Shown one piece after another: positions 39,150 through 46,540 of a stretch of DNA of 46,540 nt (position 1 is its first letter; each line of letters opens with the position of its first letter). Source of the stretch: a virus; the IMG/VR virus record IMGVR_UViG_3300046721_000075, positions 1 to 46,540 of that record; one strand, 5' to 3'. The notes beneath the pieces are model-generated. The model was not told where the DNA came from. It ran no database searches and worked only from the letters and a program-made list of their open reading frames with translations. The translations under genes were made by a program, and so were the position numbers.

Positions 39150-39532
39150 CGGAGCAGACGCTCCATCTCATCGAGTTGCTTCCTCATCTGCCTGATGGTC
39201 GCCTTCAACTCCTGTTGGCGAGGGGCTTCGGCCAGCGCCTCAACGAAGGTTCGGATGTCATCCCAGTACCAGCAGACCACGGTGCGTCCGTGGTCCTCAC
39301 GCATCGCCACCGCTGGACACCGCACGCTGCCGATGGGCAGCGCCGCCTGTGCCTGGTCCAGCGCCTTGGTCACGAACACCGGCATCCGTGCTGGCCGCTT
39401 GCACTCCCACCCGAACGCCGACCACAGGGAGTCCGGCTCGAAGCTGATGTCGTTACCACCTGCCCCACCTGAGAGCGGGGTGCGCTTGGCCCCAGCCATC
39501 GAGCGGGCGAACTCACGCTCGAAACGAGCCAC
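39146..39532 (-). CDS. PD-(D/E)XK-like nuclease, resolvase type
   Basis: 128 residues from GTG 39532 (GTG 39556 is another choice). RFEREFARSMAGAKRTPLSGGAGGNDI ... GWECKRPARMPVFVTKALDQAQ fits small Holliday-junction-resolvase-like nucleases: an early Glu, RTPLSGG, a DI acidic strand, ECK and a QA helix. A basic coiled-coil tail ends the protein. It would process DNA branches before packaging. It overlaps a 17-residue reading frame and the HNH start. Confidence 0.7.
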   Translation of the reverse strand: MARFEREFARSMAGAKRTPLSGGAGGNDISFEPDSLWSAFGWECKRPARMPVFVTKALDQAQAALPIGSVRCPAVAMREDHGRTVVCWYWDDIRTFVEALAEAPRQQELKATIRQMRKQLDEMERLLR

Positions 39533-39566
39533 CCTTGTTACGAGCGGCGCTGCCACCCCGAGGCAT
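39513..39566 (-). CDS. Microprotein, PRGGS-ARNKGG type, copy 2
   Basis: 17 residues (MPRGGSAARNKGGSFRA) with an ideal AGGAAGGAG site before ATG 39566. It begins just after its paralogue's stop, and overlaps the nuclease start, so it may be a leader peptide. Supported by duplication and ribosome site only. Confidence 0.35.
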   Translation of the reverse strand: MPRGGSAARNKGGSFRA

Positions 39567-39579
39567 CAGGACTCCTTCC

Positions 39580-39630
39580 TCATCTTCCACCGCCCTTGTT
39601 ACGGGCGCCGGAGCCACCCCTAGGTGACAT
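39580..39630 (-). CDS. Microprotein, PRGGS-ARNKGG type, copy 1
   Basis: 16 residues (MSPRGGSGARNKGGGR). Its ATG at 39630 overlaps the end of the 84-residue gene. The peptide is nearly the same as that of the next reading frame, RGG-rich and basic. Too short for any family assignment. Confidence 0.35.
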   Translation of the reverse strand: MSPRGGSGARNKGGGR

Positions 39631-39874
39631 CGTCGAACAGGCTCGCCGTGCCGAGCGGGTCGACAGGGCGGGGGCGGCGAGGGGCGAGCTGACGGATGGC
39701 TTCGAGGGCATGGGACTTGCACATGTCCTCGACCGCCACCTGAGCGGCACGACGCTTGCCGTCCCTGCTCTTGGCCGCAACCTCCAGCACGTACTGGTCC
39801 AACGGGTTAGCGACGATGGGGTTCAGTCCATCAGCTCGGCATCGCAGACAGATGAACGGGGCGTGTCTTGACAT
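39620..39874 (-). CDS. Small CxxC helical protein
   Basis: 84 residues from ATG 39874 with GAGGAGGAGGAGGG just upstream. N-terminal FICLRCRADGLNPIVANPLDQYVLE and a helical AAQVAVEDMCKSHALEAIRQLA. One CxxC plus a C-x2-H type pair could bind a metal. It overlaps the preceding frame by 52 bases. Function unknown. Confidence 0.6.
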   Translation of the reverse strand: MSRHAPFICLRCRADGLNPIVANPLDQYVLEVAAKSRDGKRRAAQVAVEDMCKSHALEAIRQLAPRRPRPVDPLGTASLFDDVT

Positions 39875-40026
39875 CCCTCCTCCTCCTCGGGGAGACTCTC
39901 TTGGAGCCACCGTTCCCGGTTGAATGGCCCCAGGCCGTACAGGTCTTCGGGAGCGAGCGGTTCGCGGCCCTTGGGTGGGCTGTGAGAGGCCCCGTGACCT
40001 GACGCACGGGGCCTCTTGCTACCCAT
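39823..40026 (-). CDS. Small hypothetical protein overlapping a hairpin
   Basis: 67 residues. ATG 40026 overlaps the upstream stop (TGATG). A strong hairpin is encoded in its first 15 codons. Residues 25-50 (EPLAPEDLYGLGPFNRERWLQE) look protein-like. The overlap with the next gene and the hairpin lower the certainty that it is expressed. Confidence 0.45.
   Translation of the reverse strand: MGSKRPRASGHGASHSPPKGREPLAPEDLYGLGPFNRERWLQESLPEEEEGCQDTPRSSVCDAELMD
39985..40016 (-). terminator. Strong hairpin at the start of the 67-residue frame
   Basis: AGAGGCCCCGTG (39985-39996) and CACGGGGCCTCT (40005-40016), a perfect 12-bp stem with loop of 8, 10 bases beyond the stop of the OB-fold-like gene. 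It could be a terminator or attenuator, although no T tract follows on the minus strand. Confidence 0.5.
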
Positions 40027-40733
40027 CAGAACGACGGGGCCAGGGACACGTCGTACTCGATGAGCCAGGCCAACATGCCCTGCATCATGCTCTCCGACGC
40101 CGTCTCCTTAGCGATGGGATAGGTCCATCCATTCTGCTCACACAGCGGCTGGAGCACCCGACGCTGGAACCCGATGCTGTCCAGGTCTTCGACCCGCTCC
40201 TGATAGGTGGCGAGCACGCTCTTGTAGATGGCGATGAAGTGGTCCCAGGTCTCATTCGTCACACCGGTCCCTGCCACGGACAGGTTCGGAGGGTAAGGGT
40301 GAGGTTGAGCGTTGGTCTCGCTGATGCGGAGCCAGATGAGGAACCGCTCGGCCCGTGCCATCGTGGCTTCCGGCGGCTCACCAGGCAGCGCAGCCATGCC
40401 TGCCGCGTTCAAAGCGTTGCCCCGCTGGATGGAGGCCACACGCTCCGGGGACATGGTGTTCTGAGGACCACCGCCACCGCCGTAGGTGTAACCGGGACAT
40501 GCCTGCACCTTGAACTGCTTGCGGCCCTGGAACTCCGCCCGCTCCTCCAGGTCGATGGCCTGTGGTCCCTTGCCGATGAGCAGACGCAGGGCATCGGCGC
40601 ACTTGTCCGACAGCGTCTGGATGTCACCGTTGAAGTCCTCGGCCACGATGACGTCGTACACGGTGGAGTTGTTCTGCCCCACCCTTCGGCCCGTGTCCTG
40701 CACCTTCAGGATGTTCAACTGATGCGTGGTCAT
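40026..40733 (-). CDS. OB-fold-like DNA-binding candidate
   Basis: 235 residues from ATG 40733 (ATGA overlap). Residues 1-100 resemble a single-strand-binding OB fold: LNILKVQDTGRRVGQNNSTVYDVIVAEDFNG, LRLLIGKG, EFQGRKQFKVQACPGYTYGGGG. The rest is helical, with RAERFLIWLRISE and a Trp-rich end. It could bind single strands in recombination or host-driven replication. Fold assignment is tentative. Confidence 0.55.
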   Translation of the reverse strand: MTTHQLNILKVQDTGRRVGQNNSTVYDVIVAEDFNGDIQTLSDKCADALRLLIGKGPQAIDLEERAEFQGRKQFKVQACPGYTYGGGGGPQNTMSPERVASIQRGNALNAAGMAALPGEPPEATMARAERFLIWLRISETNAQPHPYPPNLSVAGTGVTNETWDHFIAIYKSVLATYQERVEDLDSIGFQRRVLQPLCEQNGWTYPIAKETASESMMQGMLAWLIEYDVSLAPSF

Positions 40734-41209
40734 TGCCACCCCTTCTCCTCTAGCGCCTCTGTCTGGGCGTCCAAGCTCCCGCCACGCAGCCCGATGACTC
40801 GCAGCCATGTGTCCTCGCAGACCTCGCACTCATGCGTCGGTCCGTGATGGGTCTTCCAACAGTTCCTGCACTCATCCCCACTCGGATGAGGGGGGTGGGG
40901 CAGGGGGATGCCAGGGTCCGGCACCACCTCCAGGTGCTGAACCGCTCGTATCAGCTTCGGGAAGAACGCGACCTGCTCGGTGCCCTCACGCAGGGCCTTG
41001 TAACAGGTCCAGCAGTAGCGAGTGGCGATGTCTTTGCCCTGCCCACAGGAGCACCGGCTCCCCATGTACTGCCCTGGCAGACGGGGGAAGTGGTCGTAGT
41101 CTCCGTCCCCCAGGTGACGCCACAGACGCTTGCCGTGCTGGTAGGCGATGGGCATCTTGCACGCCGACTTCTCGCAGGCGAAGACCTTGTTGGTGTCCCA
41201 ACCCTTCAT
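40730..41209 (-). CDS. Cys-rich zinc protein
   Basis: 159 residues with four or more Cys pairs: FACEKSACK, SRCSCGQG, RYCWTCYKA, DECRNCWKTHH, HECEVCE. The start is basic and Trp-rich. Such multi-zinc proteins in phages act in nucleic-acid binding, but no family is recognised. Coupled to the OB-like gene. Confidence 0.6.
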   Translation of the reverse strand: MKGWDTNKVFACEKSACKMPIAYQHGKRLWRHLGDGDYDHFPRLPGQYMGSRCSCGQGKDIATRYCWTCYKALREGTEQVAFFPKLIRAVQHLEVVPDPGIPLPHPPHPSGDECRNCWKTHHGPTHECEVCEDTWLRVIGLRGGSLDAQTEALEEKGWQ

Positions 41210-41212
41210 GAC

Positions 41213-41440
41213 TCACGCTCCTGACGAGTCTTGCTTCCGGTCCCGGACGTACTCCTCAGGCTCGACCCCGAGCAGGTCCCTGATGGCCTGAGCAACTTTG
41301 GGTGAGGCGGGCTTCACACCCTGGGAGACCTTCGCCACGAAGGAGTAGCTGACCCCAGCCCTGACGGCGATGTCCCGCAAGGTCACCTTCGGTTCGACGA
41401 GGCGACCGAGGGGCGTGGTGTACTGCTTGGTGTCCGGCAT
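41213..41440 (-). CDS. XRE-type HTH regulator
   Basis: 75 residues. TLRDIAVRAGVSYSFVAKVSQGVKPASPKVAQAIRDLLGVEPEEY is a full Cro/C1 (XRE) helix-turn-helix. It follows the holin candidate by 32 bases and lies before the early-type genes. It is the natural candidate to bind the operator-like dyads at the phage promoters, but this is inference. Confidence 0.82.
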   Translation of the reverse strand: MPDTKQYTTPLGRLVEPKVTLRDIAVRAGVSYSFVAKVSQGVKPASPKVAQAIRDLLGVEPEEYVRDRKQDSSGA

Positions 41441-41472
41441 GGTGTCACGTTAGCGCACCTTGCCGAGAATGT

Positions 41473-41706
41473 CTAGGTCGAAGTCCCGTTGCTCTTGCCG
41501 CTCTTACGGGTCACCCCGATGTACGCGGCCAAGGCTCCGATGACGGAGCCCAGGATGATGGTGAAGAACCGTGCGGTGTTCTCACCCAACGTCCTGTGAC
41601 CCCACACCACAGCCAGAAGCGCGGTGAAGGCAACGATAACCAGGACCGTCCCGACGGCGAGCGCCAGGATGTAGGCCACACGGCTCCGGTCCCCGTTCGT
41701 GGTCAT
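41473..41706 (-). CDS. Holin candidate (two spans)
   Basis: 77 residues from ATG 41706, overlapping the amidase stop (ATGA). Two hydrophobic helices (about 10-34, VAYILALAVGTVLVIVAFTALLAVV, and 46-64, FFTIILGSVIGALAAYIGV) and a basic SGKSNG tail. Position after the amidase and topology fit a class-II-like holin that releases the endolysin. Confidence 0.72.
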   Translation of the reverse strand: MTTNGDRSRVAYILALAVGTVLVIVAFTALLAVVWGHRTLGENTARFFTIILGSVIGALAAYIGVTRKSGKSNGTST

Positions 41707-42467
41707 GGGTTCAGCGTGGCCTTCGTCTTGTCGTACTGGATGTAGTACGCCTGGTCCTGACCCGTCTGCTTGTCCCGCCCACCAAGCACATCGGAGACGG
41801 CCTTGGCCCGTTGTTCCTGGGTACGCCATGAGCCAACGTCTGAGTAACCAAGCTGCTTGGCATCGTCGTCTGTAAGCACGTCCCCTCCCGTCGGTGGTTT
41901 CGTCGGCATGTACGACGTGACCGAATCAAGGTACGCCCGTGCGGTCCAAGGGGACCGCTTCAGCCCTGCGTACTGCTGGGTCCACGGGGTATCGGGCTGC
42001 CAGATGCCGTCCCAGTGACCCTTCGGGTCCCAGGTGTTGTGCCCAGGTTCGAGCCCATCGTTGTGCGCCTTCAACCCAGGCTTCAGGGCGGCGCCAGGTG
42101 AACGCACGACGGGGATGCCGAAGTTCCGGCAGACCCAAGCGTTGAGCTTGGCTGAGGCTTGAAGCTGAGGGACGGTGAGGTTGCAGGTGTCCGGCATACA
42201 GACGTGCTCGATACCCAGGAACACCCTCGATGCTGAGTAGGCGTGCCAGCACCACTCATCCGCCGACACGTACTGATGCACGCTGCCGTCACGGAACACC
42301 GCGAACTGAACCGCCAAGCCACGGTCCTCCAAGGCGTTGAACGGGTCGCCGCACCCTGCGGTGAAGTGGTCGATGATGCCGATGGGCTTGCCGCCAGCCC
42401 AGGGTCCGTTGTTGTGCGCCGACGGCCTGTTGGTGGCGCCGGGGTACTGCATGTGGAAGGTCGCCAT
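41703..42467 (-). CDS. Endolysin: N-acetylmuramoyl-L-alanine amidase
   Basis: 254 residues from ATG 42467 (GTG 42473 possible). An Amidase_2 fold: IIDHFTAG with His36 (numbering from GTG), WCWHAYS, LGIEHV, and a C-terminal zinc set in AHNDGLEPGHNTWDPKGHWDG (His137/145, Asp149). The C-terminal 90 residues are a polar wall-binding candidate. It cuts the bond between muramic acid and the peptide. It follows the giant gene by 7 bases and precedes the holin candidate. Confidence 0.88.
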   Translation of the reverse strand: MATFHMQYPGATNRPSAHNNGPWAGGKPIGIIDHFTAGCGDPFNALEDRGLAVQFAVFRDGSVHQYVSADEWCWHAYSASRVFLGIEHVCMPDTCNLTVPQLQASAKLNAWVCRNFGIPVVRSPGAALKPGLKAHNDGLEPGHNTWDPKGHWDGIWQPDTPWTQQYAGLKRSPWTARAYLDSVTSYMPTKPPTGGDVLTDDDAKQLGYSDVGSWRTQEQRAKAVSDVLGGRDKQTGQDQAYYIQYDKTKATLNP

Positions 42468-42474
42468 GCTCACC

Positions 42475-45400
42475 TCATCCCATGTAGGTGATACCGGGTG
42501 TCGTCGCAGCAGCCGCAGCCTGCTGACCGGCAGGCGGAGCGATGCCGAGGCGACGCAGGTACTCCAGGATGGCAGCCGAGGACTCGGTCGCCAGGCTCTG
42601 CTGGTACGGCGGCACCGTGTAGTCCAGGGTGGAGATGCCGGTCTGCTTCAGCAGCTTCTCCGGCAAGCTGAACGGGTACTGGGGTACGCCAGGATTCGCA
42701 GGGTCGGTGATGACCGCGCCCGCGTTGGGATACCCCTGAAGCCTGGACTTCAGGATGTCGAGCAGCGAAGACGTGGAGTAGTACTGGCCCCCAGCCACGA
42801 CGTCCTTCGCCGTCTGGTACTGGGGGAACTGACTGAGCAACTCCTCGAAGATGCCCGGCGTGGCGCCACGGCTGAGCTGGGACACGTTGCCCTGGGCGTC
42901 GACCTTGTACTGGTTCTCCGAACCGAAGGGAGAGATGACGTCGGGCGAGGTGAAGTGCTTGGAGAAGTTGGAGTACGCGGTGCGTCCCGTAATCTGCTCC
43001 ATCGCCGTCTTGATGGCGGGGTGCAGCAGGGACATGGGGGTCTGGAACACGGCGTTGAACGGGTTGGGTCCCGTGGTGGACAGGAACTTCGTGGACCCCG
43101 GCGTGTCCGACGGTCCCCACACCACGCCACCACGCAGGAAGTCCGGCAGCGCACCGTAGCCCTGGGTCAGCTCGTTCGACACGTCCGTCAGTTGCTTGCC
43201 GATGTTCGCGGAGACCGGGTGCTCCAAGGGCATGGTCAGCAGCAGCTTGCCGACGTGTCGGTAGAAGCTCCAGAAGGGGAACAGGAAGGGCTTGACGTAG
43301 TTCCTGACCAGCGGAGACATCTTGGAGTAGTCGTTCATCCAGTAGTTCATGCCCGCCTCAGCACGCTTGATGTCCTGAGGACGCAGGCCCTTGGTGAACA
43401 TCTCCTCCAGGTCGTTCTTCGAGGACATGAACGCCTTCAGCACGGAGGTCCCTGAACGCAGGGCGTAGGACTTCTCCGCCTCGGTCAGGAATGAGCCCTG
43501 CCGGTACGCACTCTCGATGGCGGAGTTGAAGTTCTGGACCCAGTTCCCCACGGCAGCCAGGCCCCTGACCGGCTTCGACGCGGCCATACGCTGGGAGATG
43601 TCCTCAATCATGGAGTTGATGCCAGCGTCCCCGGACTGGATGCGGTACTGCTCGCCGGTCTCGTGGAAGAACCCCTGGTTGACGTTCGGTGTGAACACCT
43701 CGGTCCCTGCCTCGTGCAGGTCCTCAACCATCTTCTTGAACCGGGGCGTTGCCGCCCTGATGGTGTTCGCCAGCCCGACGGGACCAGCCTGAAGGGCGGT
43801 GAACACGGTGTTGCCGACCACGTTGTTGACAATCCAGCGCGGGGACAGCGACAGCACCGCCGAGCGCCACACGTTCGACGGCTTCGTCCAGAACAGCCGG
43901 ACACCGCGACCCACCAGGAAGTCCCGCTGCACCATCTTGTTGAGCTGGGACCCCACGACCTTCGGGATGGCGTAGAGCCTCGCCCCCTTGGTGGTGGCGC
44001 TGAGCATCTCCTTCACATGCCCCTCGGCGTAGGGCATGACGACGTCAAGCGCCTCCTTCAGGGCTTCGTCGGTCTCGGCCAGGCCGGATAGGGAGTGGTC
44101 CAGGAAGTCCGTCAGGTGAATCTGCTGGTTGAAGAACCGGAGCATGTTCTGAGGTGACCACAGCATCTCCGAGGCGCGGGAGAAGTCCGACACCTTCTTG
44201 CCGTCCTCATCGAACAGGGGCCGACCGTAGGTCTCGGTGATTTCCTTCGCCATGTCCCATGCCTCAGCCATCCGTAGGGCCTGGGAAGCGCGGCGAGCGA
44301 ACACCTGGGTCGGGTCCACCACGTACTGGCCGTTCGACAGCAGGTAACCCTTGACGGGCTTCAGGTACTTGCCCGCTGAACGGGTCACCATGTTGCCGCC
44401 CTTCGGCAGGGCGAAGTCCGACGGCTTGATGTCGTAGATGCGCTGGAACGGGAAGTAGATAGGGGTGCGCTGCATCGTGGCCTGACGCTGGTTGTGCAGC
44501 ATCATCTCGTCGGTCCCACCCACGAAGTCCCGCACCAAGGCGCCCTCGGCGTCCCTCTCGACCCACTTCGCTCCGCTCGCCATCTTCAGGGGCAGGTACT
44601 GGCGGCGGAACAGAGTGACCATACCGTTGTCGTACTTCTTGTAGGTCCTCTCCCAGAGCTGGTTGGTGATGCGCTCCAACGTCAGCAGGCGCAGCCCTTC
44701 GACGTACTTCTCCGTCGGCGTCATCATCTCGCCGTCGATGCTCTCCCTGAGCTGATGCACCACGGGCTCGAACACCGACCGGACCCACGCCGTCTCCTCA
44801 GGCAGGTTCTTCGACAGCGCCGCGTACAGCTCACCCTGCTCTACCGTCAGCTCCTTGCCCTGGGCCAGGTCGTTCCTGAACCTCTGGAGCTGGCCCTGGT
44901 GGTCGCTCAACTGCTGGGCGTAAGGCGCCGCAGCACGGGCAGCGCGGTAGGAGTCGGGCGTGTGGATACGGAACTGGACGATGTGGCCTTCCGGGGTGCG
45001 AACGTCGATGTGGAACCCCCGGTAGCCAGCATTGTTCGTCCGACCCAGGTAGTCATGCACGTCGACGACGTCACCGAGCTGACGCAGCATGTCGGCCACG
45101 TTCGGAATCTGCTTGAAGTCTCCGATGCGTACATCGGTGACGGCGTGAGCCTGAGGCTGGTCGTCCCAGATGTCCCTCGCCACACGCTTGCCTTCGGAGT
45201 CGACCCCTATCTCGGTCCACCCCGTCGCCGGGTTGCCCTTCCTGCGAGCGACGGAGGGCGTGAGCTTGCTGGACATGGGCTCGAACATGGCCCGGACCTT
45301 GTCACGCAGACCGTTGAGCGACCCCGGTGTCGCAGCCTGGAAGACCGTCGTGGGGTCGATGCTCCCCGTCTTCGCAACCTGGGGCACCGCGAACCCACGG

Positions 45401-46540
45401 CCTGCGAGCTGCTGCTCGTAGGGAACGTGCAGGTTCGACGGGTCAGGCTCAGGCGGCACGTCCGAGGAGTGCCCACGGTCATAGATGTCGTTCAGCATCG
45501 TCGGCGTATCGGTCGGCAACGGCTTCTCCCTAGCCGGATACGTCGACAGCAGGTCGGCACGCTCGGAGGGCTTCAGCTTGCGGAGCTGCCCCATCTCGTT
45601 GGAGTCCTTCGTCAGCCCCTGACCCAGGGTGATGCGAGCAGCAGCGTGCCTCGCTTCCTCCATCGAGTTGAACCCGGCTGCCCACACCTTCTCGTTGATG
45701 GTGGGCTGCGCGTCCACGTTGAAGATGCGGTCGAACACCTGCTTGACATCGGCCCGCAGCGGCTCCTGGGCGTAGGAACGCAGGCGGTTCCAGATGCGCC
45801 GCATCGTGTCCTTGATGATGTTGAACGGCGTGTGCAGAGCCGGGTTGTCGGGCATATGCCCATCCACCAGGTACTTCACGAAGTCATCGGCGAACTGCTC
45901 GTGCATCTGGCTCGTCCAGATAGGAGCGGCTCCCGCTCTCGGCGCGTTGAACCTGACCGCTTCCTCGCCCCCGTACGCACGGACCATCTGGGTGCGTAGC
46001 TCCTCAGGCAGGAACCCCGCGATGACATGACCCCACTCATGCAGAGCGGTGTGCAGGTCGGCAGCCTCATAGCCGAACGACTTGGGGAACAGGCTGACCA
46101 TGACCTTCTCCCCACGCAAGGCAGGGACCACGCCCGTCGAGTAACCCGTCCCCTTCGAGGTCTTGCGGGCGGTCAAGCCCTTCATGCCCTTCGCTGTCTC
46201 CAACGCCGTCGGCTCGGAGAGACCCCTCGTGGATGCAATCTGGTCCTGGTAGAACCCCCGGTCTCCCATCTGGTGATGCACGGCCTGGTAGAAGCTCGCC
46301 ACGTCGGGATACAGGTCGGGAGCCATCCGCACCGCCGACTCAGCCACCTTGTCGTAGACGGCGAGGGCGGCGAAGGCGTCAGCAGGGGTGATGTCGGTCC
46401 AGTGGAAGTTCCCCGACTCCCTCTGACCCCATCGAGTGATGCCCGTGGCGTCGAGGAACTCCTGCTGAGCCACCGCCCTGGGGTACTCAGGAAGCTGGGG
46501 GTAGTCCTTCGCCACGTAGTAGGGGATGGGCTCCTTCGCC
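42475..46540 (-). CDS. Giant polyvalent virion protein, C-terminal part (open at right edge)
   Basis: 1354 residues visible. Counting from GTG 46515, a zincin metallopeptidase domain lies at about 130-220 (LHTALHEWGH with H159, E160, H163, and HEQFADDF giving a third ligand). A RelA/SpoT-like nucleotidyltransferase domain lies at about 450-525 (DVRIGDFKQI, GYRGFHIDV, IVQFRIHT); the usual Glu of the VEIQIRT motif is Gln here. Helical regions follow, then a hydrophobic stretch (about 885-920, PRWIVNNVVGNTVF) and NYVKPFLFPFWSFYRHV (1073-1089). Frame is open at the edge without a clear start, so it almost certainly continues. Joined to the 1-5290 part it gives about 3117 residues. Confidence 0.85.
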   Translation of the reverse strand, partial: AKEPIPYYVAKDYPQLPEYPRAVAQQEFLDATGITRWGQRESGNFHWTDITPADAFAALAVYDKVAESAVRMAPDLYPDVASFYQAVHHQMGDRGFYQDQIASTRGLSEPTALETAKGMKGLTARKTSKGTGYSTGVVPALRGEKVMVSLFPKSFGYEAADLHTALHEWGHVIAGFLPEELRTQMVRAYGGEEAVRFNAPRAGAAPIWTSQMHEQFADDFVKYLVDGHMPDNPALHTPFNIIKDTMRRIWNRLRSYAQEPLRADVKQVFDRIFNVDAQPTINEKVWAAGFNSMEEARHAAARITLGQGLTKDSNEMGQLRKLKPSERADLLSTYPAREKPLPTDTPTMLNDIYDRGHSSDVPPEPDPSNLHVPYEQQLAGRGFAVPQVAKTGSIDPTTVFQAATPGSLNGLRDKVRAMFEPMSSKLTPSVARRKGNPATGWTEIGVDSEGKRVARDIWDDQPQAHAVTDVRIGDFKQIPNVADMLRQLGDVVDVHDYLGRTNNAGYRGFHIDVRTPEGHIVQFRIHTPDSYRAARAAAPYAQQLSDHQGQLQRFRNDLAQGKELTVEQGELYAALSKNLPEETAWVRSVFEPVVHQLRESIDGEMMTPTEKYVEGLRLLTLERITNQLWERTYKKYDNGMVTLFRRQYLPLKMASGAKWVERDAEGALVRDFVGGTDEMMLHNQRQATMQRTPIYFPFQRIYDIKPSDFALPKGGNMVTRSAGKYLKPVKGYLLSNGQYVVDPTQVFARRASQALRMAEAWDMAKEITETYGRPLFDEDGKKVSDFSRASEMLWSPQNMLRFFNQQIHLTDFLDHSLSGLAETDEALKEALDVVMPYAEGHVKEMLSATTKGARLYAIPKVVGSQLNKMVQRDFLVGRGVRLFWTKPSNVWRSAVLSLSPRWIVNNVVGNTVFTALQAGPVGLANTIRAATPRFKKMVEDLHEAGTEVFTPNVNQGFFHETGEQYRIQSGDAGINSMIEDISQRMAASKPVRGLAAVGNWVQNFNSAIESAYRQGSFLTEAEKSYALRSGTSVLKAFMSSKNDLEEMFTKGLRPQDIKRAEAGMNYWMNDYSKMSPLVRNYVKPFLFPFWSFYRHVGKLLLTMPLEHPVSANIGKQLTDVSNELTQGYGALPDFLRGGVVWGPSDTPGSTKFLSTTGPNPFNAVFQTPMSLLHPAIKTAMEQITGRTAYSNFSKHFTSPDVISPFGSENQYKVDAQGNVSQLSRGATPGIFEELLSQFPQYQTAKDVVAGGQYYSTSSLLDILKSRLQGYPNAGAVITDPANPGVPQYPFSLPEKLLKQTGISTLDYTVPPYQQSLATESSAAILEYLRRLGIAPPAGQQAAAAATTPGITYMG

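Overview
The window looks like most or all of the genome of a tailed phage with a short-tailed (podovirus-like) virion, infecting a high-GC Gram-positive host, probably an actinobacterium. Evidence: a compact array of overlapping genes (ATGA, GTGA and TGATG junctions), GC-rich codon use, strong AGGAGG ribosome sites, a complete head-packaging set (large terminase, portal, scaffold, major capsid protein), a tail-nozzle-like protein and beta-helix tailspike but no tape measure or tail tube, peptidoglycan hydrolases suited to a thick wall, and several small families that I associate with actinophages. I see no tRNA, integrase, CRISPR array or IS element, and no DNA polymerase, helicase, primase or RNA polymerase.

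Layout. (1) 26.9 kb leftwards to base 1 and, if the molecule is circular, on from 46.54 kb to 42.5 kb: the late (virion) genes, all on the minus strand. Transcription order is small genes, a secreted protein, large terminase, portal, scaffold, capsid, decoration-like protein, small virion proteins, tailspike, a duplicated head-tail adaptor, tail nozzle, a NlpC/P60-GH25 lysin, two Gly/Pro-rich internal-protein candidates, and one giant multi-domain gene open at both window edges. Its two parts read as one protein of about 3,100 residues if the contig ends overlap by 2 bases or lack 1+3n bases. Amidase and holin candidates follow it. (2) 27.2-29.75 kb: a small plus-strand module of short genes with long, hairpin-rich untranslated stretches, closed by a convergent terminator. 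(3) 41.4 kb leftwards to 29.9 kb: small accessory and DNA-metabolism genes on the minus strand (XRE and excisionase-type regulators, zinc-binding proteins, HNH and PD-(D/E)XK-like nucleases, an OB-fold-like protein, a small-terminase candidate).

Two systems stand out. First, 34.56-38.75 kb is a self-contained cassette with two tandem promoter-like elements, an operator-like dyad, five genes and a terminator. It appears to encode a ubiquitin-like conjugation pathway: a beta-grasp modifier, an E1-like ThiF enzyme, a JAMM/JAB isopeptidase with the complete metal motif, and a 516-residue protein that looks like an E2 (HPH...C motif) joined to a dense cysteine-rich zinc region that could be E3-like. 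Second, the giant gene is a polyvalent protein carrying a DUF2493/YspA SLOG domain, an almost complete sigma-70-like module (regions 2, 3 and 4), a zincin metallopeptidase domain, and a RelA/SpoT-like nucleotidyltransferase domain with an altered catalytic position. Proteins of this kind are thought to be injected with the DNA.

A third observation may connect them. Four promoter-like elements (27.1, 28.3, 38.6 and 38.7 kb) share YYGACA, exactly 18 bases, then CANATW, with a conserved GG..TC.GGG spacer. They sit before the late operon, the main plus-strand gene and the ubiquitin-like cassette, so a phage-specific sigma activity could in principle coordinate them. The 27.75-28.40 kb gap is a chain of perfect hairpins with no convincing reading frame and may be a structured non-coding RNA.
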